Origin: Rhynchopus euleeides
Lineage: Eukaryota; Euglenozoa; Diplonemea; Diplonemida; Diplonemidae
DNA: 64,000 bases
Direction of reading: 5' to 3'
NCBI GenBank assembly: GCA_963210315.1
Contig: OY723272.1
Coordinates: 1,488,001 to 1,552,000, forward strand
Within the stretch, counting starts at the first letter, position 1. Every line of letters starts with the position of its first letter. The position numbers and the translations under genes are program-made. This document shows positions 53,926 to 64,000 of the stretch, in pieces. Under the pieces are notes generated by a model. It did not search any database. It saw nothing but the letters and a program-made list of their open reading frames with translations, and was not told the DNA's origin.

Positions 53926-55566
53926 ATGTCCCTGTCGCCGCGTTACTACTCTGCCCTGTCGCCCCGCGTGGCGGTTGTGGCTGACCCCGTGCACACGGCG
54001 CTGAGCCACCACCATGCCGTGAACGAGATGAGCGCGCACGGGCACGCCGCTGGGGCGGGTGCGCGTGCAGGCGTGCTCGCCGGGCACGCGGCGGGGGCAT
54101 CTGCCAACGCGGCCGTGGCGCGTGCGGAGGCGCTTGCGCAGGCGGGGCAGACGGCGGCGCAGGGCCAGGCTGCGGCGGTCGCAGATGTGCGCCTTGCGGG
54201 GGCGTCGTCGGCACATGCGGCTGCGGCGGCGGATGCGCAGCTGGCGTCGGTGGACGTTGCCGGGCGTCAGGCGGAGTTCGCAAACGAGAACGCACGCGCG
54301 ACTGCGGCGGGTGCGCAGGCCGCCGCGGCGTCTGCGGCGACGGGTGCGGCTGGGCGCGTGGCGGCCGGGCGGGAGGGCGCTGCGGCGCTGGCCGCTGCGC
54401 GTGCGGCGTCGCTGGATGCGGCGCGGTCGCAGGTGGCGTCGGACGCGGGCGTGCAGGCGGCACGTGCTGCTGCTGCGGCGGGCGGTGCTGCGAACGCGAC
54501 GGCGGCGGAGCGTGCCGCTGCCGCGCTCGCCCACGAGGCGGCAGTGCGGGCGGCTGCGGCTGCCGGGCGTGCGTCGGACGCGGAGGTGGCGGCTGCTGCG
54601 GCAGAGGCACGTCGTGCGGAGGCCGCGGCGGCGGCGGCAGCAGCGGCTGCGGCGGCGCGCGAGGCGGCGGCGGCGGAGCGTGCGGCGTGCATGGCGCTGG
54701 CCGTGGCTGGGCGGGACGCGGACGCGGCGCGTGCGTCGGCTGCGCATGCACGTGCGGACGCGGCGGCGCGCGACCAGCAGGCACGCACGCGTGCGCTGCA
54801 GCACGGGGCTGCGCAGGCGGAGGCCGTGGCTGCGGCGCGCCGTGCGACCTCCGAGGATGCGGAGGCGGCGAACGCCGCGGCCCGTCTGTCGGCGACGGAC
54901 GGTGCCGCACGTGCTGCTGCGGCGCTGGCGGGGGCGGCGCGTGCGGACGCCGTGGCGGCCGGTGCGGCTGTGGCGCAGCACGCGGCGGTGGAGGGCGCCG
55001 CACACGCGCATGCCGGGGAGGCGCACCTGTCGGCGCGGCGTGCGCGTGCGCAGCTGGCGGCGAGCGAGGGGAACCTCGTGCGCGCGTCGAGCCGCGAGGC
55101 CGTGTCGCGGTCTGCGCGCGACGGGGCGGCCCTGCACGCGTCTGTGGAGCGCCAGCGCCACATCGGCGAGGTGTCGGCGCTGGGCCTGGCGCAGGGGCGC
55201 GAGGCTGCGGCGGCGGGCGTGGAGGCTGGGGCACACCTGTCGGCTCACGCGGCGGCGCACTCGGCCGCTGCGGCGGGCTCTGTGGCGCACGGGGCGACGG
55301 TGGCCCGCGCGGTGCACGACGCAAGCCCGCGTCGCGTGGCGGTGCTGGACACGTACGCGCCGGTCGCGACGTACTCGCCTCCCGCCGCCGTGTACTCGCC
55401 GCGCGCGTCGGCGTCGGCACTGGCGGGGTCCCCGCATGCGGCAGCGTACGCGGGGTCGCCGCGCCTGTCGGCATACGCGAGCGCGTCTGTGGCATCGGGC
55501 AGCCCTGTGCTGGATGCGAAGCTGCGTGCGCTGTCGCCTGCGGGCAGCCCGGGGCGGTACTACTAG
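53926..55566 (+). CDS. Alanine-rich rod-like protein, array copy 7 (Met256 variant)
   Basis: Combines Met256 (as in copy 4) with GCA at Ala359 (as in copies 3 and 6), so it looks recombinant. Two heptamers; the 3' flank has the 11-base deletion near 55660. Confidence 0.85.
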   Translation: MSLSPRYYSALSPRVAVVADPVHTALSHHHAVNEMSAHGHAAGAGARAGVLAGHAAGASANAAVARAEALAQAGQTAAQGQAAAVADVRLAGASSAHAAAAADAQLASVDVAGRQAEFANENARATAAGAQAAAASAATGAAGRVAAGREGAAALAAARAASLDAARSQVASDAGVQAARAAAAAGGAANATAAERAAAALAHEAAVRAAAAAGRASDAEVAAAAAEARRAEAAAAAAAAAAAAREAAAAERAACMALAVAGRDADAARASAAHARADAAARDQQARTRALQHGAAQAEAVAAARRATSEDAEAANAAARLSATDGAARAAAALAGAARADAVAAGAAVAQHAAVEGAAHAHAGEAHLSARRARAQLAASEGNLVRASSREAVSRSARDGAALHASVERQRHIGEVSALGLAQGREAAAAGVEAGAHLSAHAAAHSAAAAGSVAHGATVARAVHDASPRRVAVLDTYAPVATYSPPAAVYSPRASASALAGSPHAAAYAGSPRLSAYASASVASGSPVLDAKLRALSPAGSPGRYY

Positions 55567-56528
55567 TACTAGACACGCGCCGCGCACACAACTCTCTGCC
55601 TGCGCCTGGCCTGCGTGGCGAACACACACACAGAACGGAACTGCGAATCGAACCGAGTAGGAATTGGATTTCGATCCAGCGATTCAGCAAAGTGAGGCTG
55701 CAGTGAGGCGAAGCGAAGCGAAGCGCACACGGAAGCTGCGACGTGCGCGCCTAGAAACCTGATGAACGGCGAGCTGCCGGTGTAAGACATGTTGCTGTAC
55801 GGTGCTGCGGCACCCCCCCACCCTTGTACCTTGCGGCACTGCGCACAGCGCGTGCCGCGTCCCTGTTCCCCTGTTCCCCTGATTCCCCTGCTTCCCCCGT
55901 CGCGTCTTCCAGTGGCGCACATGTGTGTACCTTCCCCGCGTTGCTGTTTGCTTGTGTTGTTATATTCCATGTGCGGGCTTCCGGGCCCAGCCCGTGTTGC
56001 CCGGTTCTCATGATGCTTGTGTGTCCCTTATATGTCGTGTCGTGCTGAATCTGTTGCCTTGCGGCACTTCTGCACTAGATGACGGCAGACTTGGCCCTGC
56101 GATCTGCCGTGGGTTATTGCCGCTGTCGGACACTGCCCGCCCCGTCCGGGAGTGTCGCGTGTGTGGGAAGTGGATTATATATTGGAGGGCTGCCCTTCGA
56201 TCCTGATGCTGTGCTGCCAAGCAGCTGCCCTCTGCCCGTGCCCCAGCCCCCGCTTCTTGTCGCGAGCCACCCGCATACCGGCTGAGCTGTCCTTGTCTTG
56301 TCATGAGTCTCGCTGACCTGGGTCAATGCGTGTGTGTTGCAGACATGAAATATCAGCATCGCACTGAAGACTCAAAACTCAAAACTCAAAACTCAAAACT
56401 CAAAACTCACACCGCTCCGTGGTCCGGCAAACCTTTTCAGCCTGGTTGTCGTTTCGCATTGCACATGACACAACCCTCCCGTCAGAATTACCGGGTCGCA
56501 CACCACACAACACAAACCGCACATCACA

Positions 56529-58169
56529 ATGTCCCTGTCGCCGCGTTACTACTCTGCCCTGTCGCCCCGCGTGGCGGTTGTGGCTGACCCCGTGCACACG
56601 GCGCTGAGCCACCACCATGCCGTGAACGAGATGAGCGCGCACGGGCACGCCGCTGGGGCGGGTGCGCGTGCAGGCGTGCTCGCCGGGCACGCGGCGGGGG
56701 CATCTGCCAACGCGGCCGTGGCGCGTGCGGAGGCGCTTGCGCAGGCGGGGCAGACGGCGGCGCAGGGCCAGGCTGCGGCGGTCGCAGATGTGCGCCTTGC
56801 GGGGGCGTCGTCGGCACATGCGGCTGCGGCGGCGGATGCGCAGCTGGCGTCGGTGGACGTTGCCGGGCGTCAGGCGGAGTTCGCAAACGAGAACGCACGC
56901 GCGACTGCGGCGGGTGCGCAGGCCGCCGCGGCGTCTGCGGCGACGGGTGCGGCTGGGCGCGTGGCGGCCGGGCGGGAGGGCGCTGCGGCGCTGGCCGCTG
57001 CGCGTGCGGCGTCGCTGGATGCGGCGCGGTCGCAGGTGGCGTCGGACGCGGGCGTGCAGGCGGCACGTGCTGCTGCTGCGGCGGGCGGTGCTGCGAACGC
57101 GACGGCGGCGGAGCGTGCCGCTGCCGCGCTCGCCCACGAGGCGGCAGTGCGGGCGGCTGCGGCTGCCGGGCGTGCGTCGGACGCGGAGGTGGCGGCTGCT
57201 GCGGCAGAGGCACGTCGTGCGGAGGCCGCGGCGGCGGCGGCAGCAGCGGCTGCGGCGGCGCGCGAGGCGGCGGCGGCGGAGCGTGCGGCGTGCACGGCGC
57301 TGGCCGTGGCTGGGCGGGACGCGGACGCGGCGCGTGCGTCGGCTGCGCATGCACGTGCGGACGCGGCGGCGCGCGACCAGCAGGCACGCACGCGTGCGCT
57401 GCAGCACGGGGCTGCGCAGGCGGAGGCCGTGGCTGCGGCGCGCCGTGCGACCTCCGAGGATGCGGAGGCGGCGAACGCCGCGGCCCGTCTGTCGGCGACG
57501 GACGGTGCCGCACGTGCTGCTGCGGCGCTGGCGGGGGCGGCGCGTGCGGACGCCGTGGCGGCCGGTGCGGCTGTGGCGCAGCACGCGGCGGTGGAGGGCG
57601 CCGCGCACGCGCATGCCGGGGAGGCGCACCTGTCGGCGCGGCGTGCGCGTGCGCAGCTGGCGGCGAGCGAGGGGAACCTCGTGCGCGCGTCGAGCCGCGA
57701 GGCCGTGTCGCGGTCTGCGCGCGACGGGGCGGCCCTGCACGCGTCTGTGGAGCGCCAGCGCCACATCGGCGAGGTGTCGGCGCTGGGCCTGGCGCAGGGG
57801 CGCGAGGCTGCGGCGGCGGGCGTGGAGGCTGGGGCACACCTGTCGGCTCACGCGGCGGCGCACTCGGCCGCTGCGGCGGGCTCTGTGGCGCACGGGGCGA
57901 CGGTGGCCCGCGCGGTGCACGACGCAAGCCCGCGTCGCGTGGCGGTGCTGGACACGTACGCGCCGGTCGCGACGTACTCGCCTCCCGCCGCCGTGTACTC
58001 GCCGCGCGCGTCGGCGTCGGCACTGGCGGGGTCCCCGCATGCGGCAGCGTACGCGGGGTCGCCGCGCCTGTCGGCATACGCGAGCGCGTCTGTGGCATCG
58101 GGCAGCCCTGTGCTGGATGCGAAGCTGCGTGCGCTGTCGCCTGCGGGCAGCCCGGGGCGGTACTACTAG
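56529..58169 (+). CDS. Alanine-rich rod-like protein, array copy 8
   Basis: Protein identical to copy 1, GCG at Ala359 and ATC at Ile413. Five upstream heptamers, and the 11-base deletion in the 3' flank near 58263. Confidence 0.85.
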   Translation: MSLSPRYYSALSPRVAVVADPVHTALSHHHAVNEMSAHGHAAGAGARAGVLAGHAAGASANAAVARAEALAQAGQTAAQGQAAAVADVRLAGASSAHAAAAADAQLASVDVAGRQAEFANENARATAAGAQAAAASAATGAAGRVAAGREGAAALAAARAASLDAARSQVASDAGVQAARAAAAAGGAANATAAERAAAALAHEAAVRAAAAAGRASDAEVAAAAAEARRAEAAAAAAAAAAAAREAAAAERAACTALAVAGRDADAARASAAHARADAAARDQQARTRALQHGAAQAEAVAAARRATSEDAEAANAAARLSATDGAARAAAALAGAARADAVAAGAAVAQHAAVEGAAHAHAGEAHLSARRARAQLAASEGNLVRASSREAVSRSARDGAALHASVERQRHIGEVSALGLAQGREAAAAGVEAGAHLSAHAAAHSAAAAGSVAHGATVARAVHDASPRRVAVLDTYAPVATYSPPAAVYSPRASASALAGSPHAAAYAGSPRLSAYASASVASGSPVLDAKLRALSPAGSPGRYY

Positions 58170-59131
58170 TACTAGACACGCGCCGCGCACACAACTCTCT
58201 GCCTGCGCCTGGCCTGCGTGGCGAACACACACACAGAACGGAACTGCGAATCGAACCGAGTAGGAATTGGATTTCGATCCAGCGATTCAGCAAAGTGAGG
58301 CTGCAGTGAGGCGAAGCGAAGCGAAGCGCACACGGAAGCTGCGACGTGCGCGCCTAGAAACCTGATGAACGGCGAGCTGCCGGTGTAAGACATGTTGCTG
58401 TACGGTGCTGCGGCACCCCCCCACCCTTGTACCTTGCGGCACTGCGCACAGCGCGTGCCGCGTCCCTGTTCCCCTGTTCCCCTGATTCCCCTGCTTCCCC
58501 CGTCGCGTCTTCCAGTGGCGCACATGTGTGTACCTTCCCCGCGTTGCTGTTTGCTTGTGTTGTTATATTCCATGTGCGGGCTTCCGGGCCCAGCCCGTGT
58601 TGCCCGGTTCTCATGATGCTTGTGTGTCCCTTATATGTCGTGTCGTGCTGAATCTGTTGCCTTGCGGCACTTCTGCACTAGATGACGGCAGACTTGGCCC
58701 TGCGATCTGCCGTGGGTTATTGCCGCTGTCGGACACTGCCCGCCCCGTCCGGGAGTGTCGCGTGTGTGGGAAGTGGATTATATATTGGAGGGCTGCCCTT
58801 CGATCCTGATGCTGTGCTGCCAAGCAGCTGCCCTCTGCCCGTGCCCCAGCCCCCGCTTCTTGTCGCGAGCCACCCGCATACCGGCTGAGCTGTCCTTGTC
58901 TTGTCATGAGTCTCGCTGACCTGGGTCAATGCGTGTGTGTTGCAGACATGAAATATCAGCATCGCACTGAAGACTCAAAACTCAAAACTCAAAACTCAAA
59001 ACTCAAAACTCACACCGCTCCGTGGTCCGGCAAACCTTTTCAGCCTGGTTGTCGTTTCGCATTGCACATGACACAACCCTCCCGTCAGAATTACCGGGTC
59101 GCACACCACACAACACAAACCGCACATCACA

Positions 59132-60772
59132 ATGTCCCTGTCGCCGCGTTACTACTCTGCCCTGTCGCCCCGCGTGGCGGTTGTGGCTGACCCCGTGCAC
59201 ACGGCGCTGAGCCACCACCATGCCGTGAACGAGATGAGCGCGCACGGGCACGCCGCTGGGGCGGGTGCGCGTGCAGGCGTGCTCGCCGGGCACGCGGCGG
59301 GGGCATCTGCCAACGCGGCCGTGGCGCGTGCGGAGGCGCTTGCGCAGGCGGGGCAGACGGCGGCGCAGGGCCAGGCTGCGGCGGTCGCAGATGTGCGCCT
59401 TGCGGGGGCGTCGTCGGCACATGCGGCTGCGGCGGCGGATGCGCAGCTGGCGTCGGTGGACGTTGCCGGGCGTCAGGCGGAGTTCGCAAACGAGAACGCA
59501 CGCGCGACTGCGGCGGGTGCGCAGGCCGCCGCGGCGTCTGCGGCGACGGGTGCGGCTGGGCGCGTGGCGGCCGGGCGGGAGGGCGCTGCGGCGCTGGCCG
59601 CTGCGCGTGCGGCGTCGCTGGATGCGGCGCGGTCGCAGGTGGCGTCGGACGCGGGCGTGCAGGCGGCACGTGCTGCTGCTGCGGCGGGCGGTGCTGCGAA
59701 CGCGACGGCGGCGGAGCGTGCCGCTGCCGCGCTCGCCCACGAGGCGGCAGTGCGGGCGGCTGCGGCTGCCGGGCGTGCGTCGGACGCGGAGGTGGCGGCT
59801 GCTGCGGCAGAGGCACGTCGTGCGGAGGCCGCGGCGGCGGCGGCAGCAGCGGCTGCGGCGGCGCGCGAGGCGGCGGCGGCGGAGCGTGCGGCGTGCACGG
59901 CGCTGGCCGTGGCTGGGCGGGACGCGGACGCGGCGCGTGCGTCGGCTGCGCATGCACGTGCGGACGCGGCGGCGCGCGACCAGCAGGCACGCACGCGTGC
60001 GCTGCAGCACGGGGCTGCGCAGGCGGAGGCCGTGGCTGCGGCGCGCCGTGCGACCTCCGAGGATGCGGAGGCGGCGAACGCCGCGGCCCGTCTGTCGGCG
60101 ACGGACGGTGCCGCACGTGCTGCTGCGGCGCTGGCGGGGGCGGCGCGTGCGGACGCCGTGGCGGCCGGTGCGGCTGTGGCGCAGCACGCGGCGGTGGAGG
60201 GCGCCGCGCACGCGCATGCCGGGGAGGCGCACCTGTCGGCGCGGCGTGCGCGTGCGCAGCTGGCGGCGAGCGAGGGGAACCTCGTGCGCGCGTCGAGCCG
60301 CGAGGCCGTGTCGCGGTCTGCGCGCGACGGGGCGGCCCTGCACGCGTCTGTGGAGCGCCAGCGCCACATCGGCGAGGTGTCGGCGCTGGGCCTGGCGCAG
60401 GGGCGCGAGGCTGCGGCGGCGGGCGTGGAGGCTGGGGCACACCTGTCGGCTCACGCGGCGGCGCACTCGGCCGCTGCGGCGGGCTCTGTGGCGCACGGGG
60501 CGACGGTGGCCCGCGCGGTGCACGACGCAAGCCCGCGTCGCGTGGCGGTGCTGGACACGTACGCGCCGGTCGCGACGTACTCGCCTCCCGCCGCCGTGTA
60601 CTCGCCGCGCGCGTCGGCGTCGGCACTGGCGGGGTCCCCGCATGCGGCAGCGTACGCGGGGTCGCCGCGCCTGTCGGCATACGCGAGCGCGTCTGTGGCA
60701 TCGGGCAGCCCTGTGCTGGATGCGAAGCTGCGTGCGCTGTCGCCTGCGGGCAGCCCGGGGCGGTACTACTAG
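59132..60772 (+). CDS. Alanine-rich rod-like protein, array copy 9
   Basis: Same coding alleles as copy 8 and also five heptamers, but with the full-length 3' flank. Confidence 0.85.
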   Translation: MSLSPRYYSALSPRVAVVADPVHTALSHHHAVNEMSAHGHAAGAGARAGVLAGHAAGASANAAVARAEALAQAGQTAAQGQAAAVADVRLAGASSAHAAAAADAQLASVDVAGRQAEFANENARATAAGAQAAAASAATGAAGRVAAGREGAAALAAARAASLDAARSQVASDAGVQAARAAAAAGGAANATAAERAAAALAHEAAVRAAAAAGRASDAEVAAAAAEARRAEAAAAAAAAAAAAREAAAAERAACTALAVAGRDADAARASAAHARADAAARDQQARTRALQHGAAQAEAVAAARRATSEDAEAANAAARLSATDGAARAAAALAGAARADAVAAGAAVAQHAAVEGAAHAHAGEAHLSARRARAQLAASEGNLVRASSREAVSRSARDGAALHASVERQRHIGEVSALGLAQGREAAAAGVEAGAHLSAHAAAHSAAAAGSVAHGATVARAVHDASPRRVAVLDTYAPVATYSPPAAVYSPRASASALAGSPHAAAYAGSPRLSAYASASVASGSPVLDAKLRALSPAGSPGRYY

Positions 60773-61724
60773 TACTAGACACGCGCCGCGCACACAACTC
60801 TCTGCCTGCGCCTGGCCTGCGTGGCGAACACACACACAGAACGGAACTGCGAATCGAACCGAGTAGGAATTGAGTAGGAATTGGATTTCGATCCAGCGAT
60901 TCAGCAAAGTGAGGCTGCAGTGAGGCGAAGCGAAGCGAAGCGCACACGGAAGCTGCGACGTGCGCGCCTAGAAACCTGATGAACGGCGAGCTGCCGGTGT
61001 AAGACATGTTGCTGTACGGTGCTGCGGCACCCCCCCACCCTTGTACCTTGCGGCACTGCGCACAGCGCGTGCCGCGTCCCTGTTCCCCTGTTCCCCTGAT
61101 TCCCCTGCTTCCCCCGTCGCGTCTTCCAGTGGCGCACATGTGTGTACCTTCCCCGCGTTGCTGTTTGCTTGTGTTGTTATATTCCATGTGCGGGCTTCCG
61201 GGCCCAGCCCGTGTTGCCCGGTTCTCATGATGCTTGTGTGTCCCTTATATGTCGTGTCGTGCTGAATCTGTTGCCTTGCGGCACTTCTGCACTAGATGAC
61301 GGCAGACTTGGCCCTGCGATCTGCCGTGGGTTATTGCCGCTGTCGGACACTGCCCGCCCCGTCCGGGAGTGTCGCGTGTGTGGGAAGTGGATTATATATT
61401 GGAGGGCTGCCCTTCGATCCTGATGCTGTGCTGCCAAGCAGCTGCCCTCTGCCCGTGCCCCAGCCCCCGCTTCTTGTCGCGAGCCACCCGCATACCGGCT
61501 GAGCTGTCCTTGTCTTGTCATGAGTCTCGCTGACCTGGGTCAATGCGTGTGTGTTGCAGACATGAAATATCAGCATCGCACTGAAGACTCAAAACTCAAA
61601 ACTCACACCGCTCCGTGGTCCGGCAAACCTTTTCAGCCTGGTTGTCGTTTCGCATTGCACATGACACAACCCTCCCGTCAGAATTACCGGGTCGCACACC
61701 ACACAACACAAACCGCACATCACA

Positions 61725-63365
61725 ATGTCCCTGTCGCCGCGTTACTACTCTGCCCTGTCGCCCCGCGTGGCGGTTGTGGCTGACCCCGTGCACACGGCGC
61801 TGAGCCACCACCATGCCGTGAACGAGATGAGCGCGCACGGGCACGCCGCTGGGGCGGGTGCGCGTGCAGGCGTGCTCGCCGGGCACGCGGCGGGGGCATC
61901 TGCCAACGCGGCCGTGGCGCGTGCGGAGGCGCTTGCGCAGGCGGGGCAGACGGCGGCGCAGGGCCAGGCTGCGGCGGTCGCAGATGTGCGCCTTGCGGGG
62001 GCGTCGTCGGCACATGCGGCTGCGGCGGCGGATGCGCAGCTGGCGTCGGTGGACGTTGCCGGGCGTCAGGCGGAGTTCGCAAACGAGAACGCACGCGCGA
62101 CTGCGGCGGGTGCGCAGGCCGCCGCGGCGTCTGCGGCGACGGGTGCGGCTGGGCGCGTGGCGGCCGGGCGGGAGGGCGCTGCGGCGCTGGCCGCTGCGCG
62201 TGCGGCGTCGCTGGATGCGGCGCGGTCGCAGGTGGCGTCGGACGCGGGCGTGCAGGCGGCACGTGCTGCTGCTGCGGCGGGCGGTGCTGCGAACGCGACG
62301 GCGGCGGAGCGTGCCGCTGCCGCGCTCGCCCACGAGGCGGCAGTGCGGGCGGCTGCGGCTGCCGGGCGTGCGTCGGACGCGGAGGTGGCGGCTGCTGCGG
62401 CAGAGGCACGTCGTGCGGAGGCCGCGGCGGCGGCGGCAGCAGCGGCTGCGGCGGCGCGCGAGGCGGCGGCGGCGGAGCGTGCGGCGTGCACGGCGCTGGC
62501 CGTGGCTGGGCGGGACGCGGACGCGGCGCGTGCGTCGGCTGCGCATGCACGTGCGGACGCGGCGGCGCGCGACCAGCAGGCACGCACGCGTGCGCTGCAG
62601 CACGGGGCTGCGCAGGCGGAGGCCGTGGCTGCGGCGCGCCGTGCGACCTCCGAGGATGCGGAGGCGGCGAACGCCGCGGCCCGTCTGTCGGCGACGGACG
62701 GTGCCGCACGTGCTGCTGCGGCGCTGGCGGGGGCGGCGCGTGCGGACGCCGTGGCGGCCGGTGCGGCTGTGGCGCAGCACGCGGCGGTGGAGGGCGCCGC
62801 GCACGCGCATGCCGGGGAGGCGCACCTGTCGGCGCGGCGTGCGCGTGCGCAGCTGGCGGCGAGCGAGGGGAACCTCGTGCGCGCGTCGAGCCGCGAGGCC
62901 GTGTCGCGGTCTGCGCGCGACGGGGCGGCCCTGCACGCGTCTGTGGAGCGCCAGCGCCACATCGGCGAGGTGTCGGCGCTGGGCCTGGCGCAGGGGCGCG
63001 AGGCTGCGGCGGCGGGCGTGGAGGCTGGGGCACACCTGTCGGCTCACGCGGCGGCGCACTCGGCCGCTGCGGCGGGCTCTGTGGCGCACGGGGCGACGGT
63101 GGCCCGCGCGGTGCACGACGCAAGCCCGCGTCGCGTGGCGGTGCTGGACACGTACGCGCCGGTCGCGACGTACTCGCCTCCCGCCGCCGTGTACTCGCCG
63201 CGCGCGTCGGCGTCGGCACTGGCGGGGTCCCCGCATGCGGCAGCGTACGCGGGGTCGCCGCGCCTGTCGGCATACGCGAGCGCGTCTGTGGCATCGGGCA
63301 GCCCTGTGCTGGATGCGAAGCTGCGTGCGCTGTCGCCTGCGGGCAGCCCGGGGCGGTACTACTAG
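61725..63365 (+). CDS. Alanine-rich rod-like protein, array copy 10
   Basis: Same coding alleles as copies 8 and 9, with two heptamers. Last complete gene in the window. Confidence 0.85.
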   Translation: MSLSPRYYSALSPRVAVVADPVHTALSHHHAVNEMSAHGHAAGAGARAGVLAGHAAGASANAAVARAEALAQAGQTAAQGQAAAVADVRLAGASSAHAAAAADAQLASVDVAGRQAEFANENARATAAGAQAAAASAATGAAGRVAAGREGAAALAAARAASLDAARSQVASDAGVQAARAAAAAGGAANATAAERAAAALAHEAAVRAAAAAGRASDAEVAAAAAEARRAEAAAAAAAAAAAAREAAAAERAACTALAVAGRDADAARASAAHARADAAARDQQARTRALQHGAAQAEAVAAARRATSEDAEAANAAARLSATDGAARAAAALAGAARADAVAAGAAVAQHAAVEGAAHAHAGEAHLSARRARAQLAASEGNLVRASSREAVSRSARDGAALHASVERQRHIGEVSALGLAQGREAAAAGVEAGAHLSAHAAAHSAAAAGSVAHGATVARAVHDASPRRVAVLDTYAPVATYSPPAAVYSPRASASALAGSPHAAAYAGSPRLSAYASASVASGSPVLDAKLRALSPAGSPGRYY

Positions 63366-63777
63366 TACTAGACACGCGCCGCGCACACAACTCTCTGCCT
63401 GCGCCTGGCCTGCGTGGCGAACACACACACAGAACGGAACTGCGAATCGAACCGAGTAGGAATTGAGTAGGAATTGGATTTCGATCCAGCGATTCAGCAA
63501 AGTGAGGCTGCAGTGAGGCGAAGCGAAGCGAAGCGCACACGGAAGCTGCGACGTGCGCGCCTAGAAACCTGATGAACGGCGAGCTGCCGGTGTAAGACAT
63601 GTTGCTGTACGGTGCTGCGGCACCCCCCCACCCTTGTACCTTGCGGCACTGCGCACAGCGCGTGCCGCGTCCCTGTTCCCCTGTTCCCCTGATTCCCCTG
63701 CTTCCCCCGTCGCGTCTTCCAGTGGCGCACATGTGTGTACCTTCCCCGCGTTGCTGTTTGCTTGTGTTGTTATATTC

Positions 63778-64000
63778 CATGTGCGGGCTTCCGGGCCCAG
63801 CCCGTGTTGCCCGGTTCTCATGATGCTTGTGTGTCCCTTATATGTCGTGTCGTGCTGAATCTGTTGCCTTGCGGCACTTCTGCACTAGATGACGGCAGAC
63901 TTGGCCCTGCGATCTGCCGTGGGTTATTGCCGCTGTCGGACACTGCCCGCCCCGTCCGGGAGTGTCGCGTGTGTGGGAAGTGGATTATATATTGGAGGGC
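63778..64000 (+). other. 5' flank of an eleventh array unit, cut by the window end
   Basis: Matches the 5' flank of the other units up to and including the TATA-like sequence. The gene itself lies beyond the window. Confidence 0.95.

Larger units (their letters stand above)
37777..64000 (+). repeat. Direct tandem gene array, ten complete units plus a partial eleventh
   Basis: Each unit consists of about 542-554 bp of 5' flank, a 1641-bp gene and about 400-412 bp of 3' flank. Start-to-start distances are 2607, 2607, 2607, 2600, 2593, 2593, 2603, 2603 and 2593. The differences are accounted for by 2 to 5 copies of a 7-base repeat upstream of the gene and an 11-base deletion in the 3' flank after copies 7 and 8. 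The first unit also lacks a 5-base GTCGT duplication near 37846. Non-coding and coding parts are equally conserved. The array runs off the window, so its total size is unknown. Confidence 0.97.

Overview
This window is nuclear DNA of a GC-rich microbial eukaryote (a protist). The PP2C-type phosphatase gene carries three GT-AG introns whose phases join its reading frame exactly. The other recognisable proteins are also eukaryotic in type: an SLC35B-like nucleotide-sulfate/sugar transporter, a TPR-like repeat protein and a triple B-box-like protein. The standard stop codons TAA, TAG and TGA all end genes here. Genes are sparse, long G/C homopolymers are common, and no bacterial operon, CRISPR array or viral gene is visible. 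I cannot name the species or phylum; a tandem array of near-identical genes is known from dinoflagellates and euglenozoans, but this sequence alone does not decide.

Layout. 1-4392 holds no gene I can support apart from a possible 5'-UTR intron. 4393-6654 (+) is a 753-residue TPR-like protein with an N-terminal Cys/His cluster. 7466-11853 holds three non-autonomous DNA transposons. Two copies of a fourth family lie in opposite orientation at 14106-15309 and 22596-23800. Between them are a possible TA-flanked element (15704-16840), a minus-strand gene with three Cys/His zinc-binding repeats (17492-19063) and two clusters of AACCGGTT palindromes. 26066-27502 (+) is the transporter. 29632-30511 is another transposon, followed by a probable decayed minus-strand coding piece near 31690-32107. 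32928-37062 (+) is the four-exon phosphatase, with a transposon inside its second intron.

From 37777 to the window end the DNA is one direct tandem array. It has ten complete units of about 2.6 kb and the start of an eleventh, each encoding the same 546-residue alanine-rich protein. The copies differ at only a handful of sites, and the variants are shuffled among copies, which points to ongoing homogenisation.

The two most notable results are this array and the transposon set. Seven elements have inverted termini beginning CAGG or CAGT. Six have perfect 8-bp target-site duplications and one has 7 of 8 bases matching, which is the signature of the hAT superfamily. A conserved GC-rich hairpin module occurs ten times in the window, always inside these elements, across families whose termini differ. 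All coordinates and repeat matches were read by eye; no search was run.
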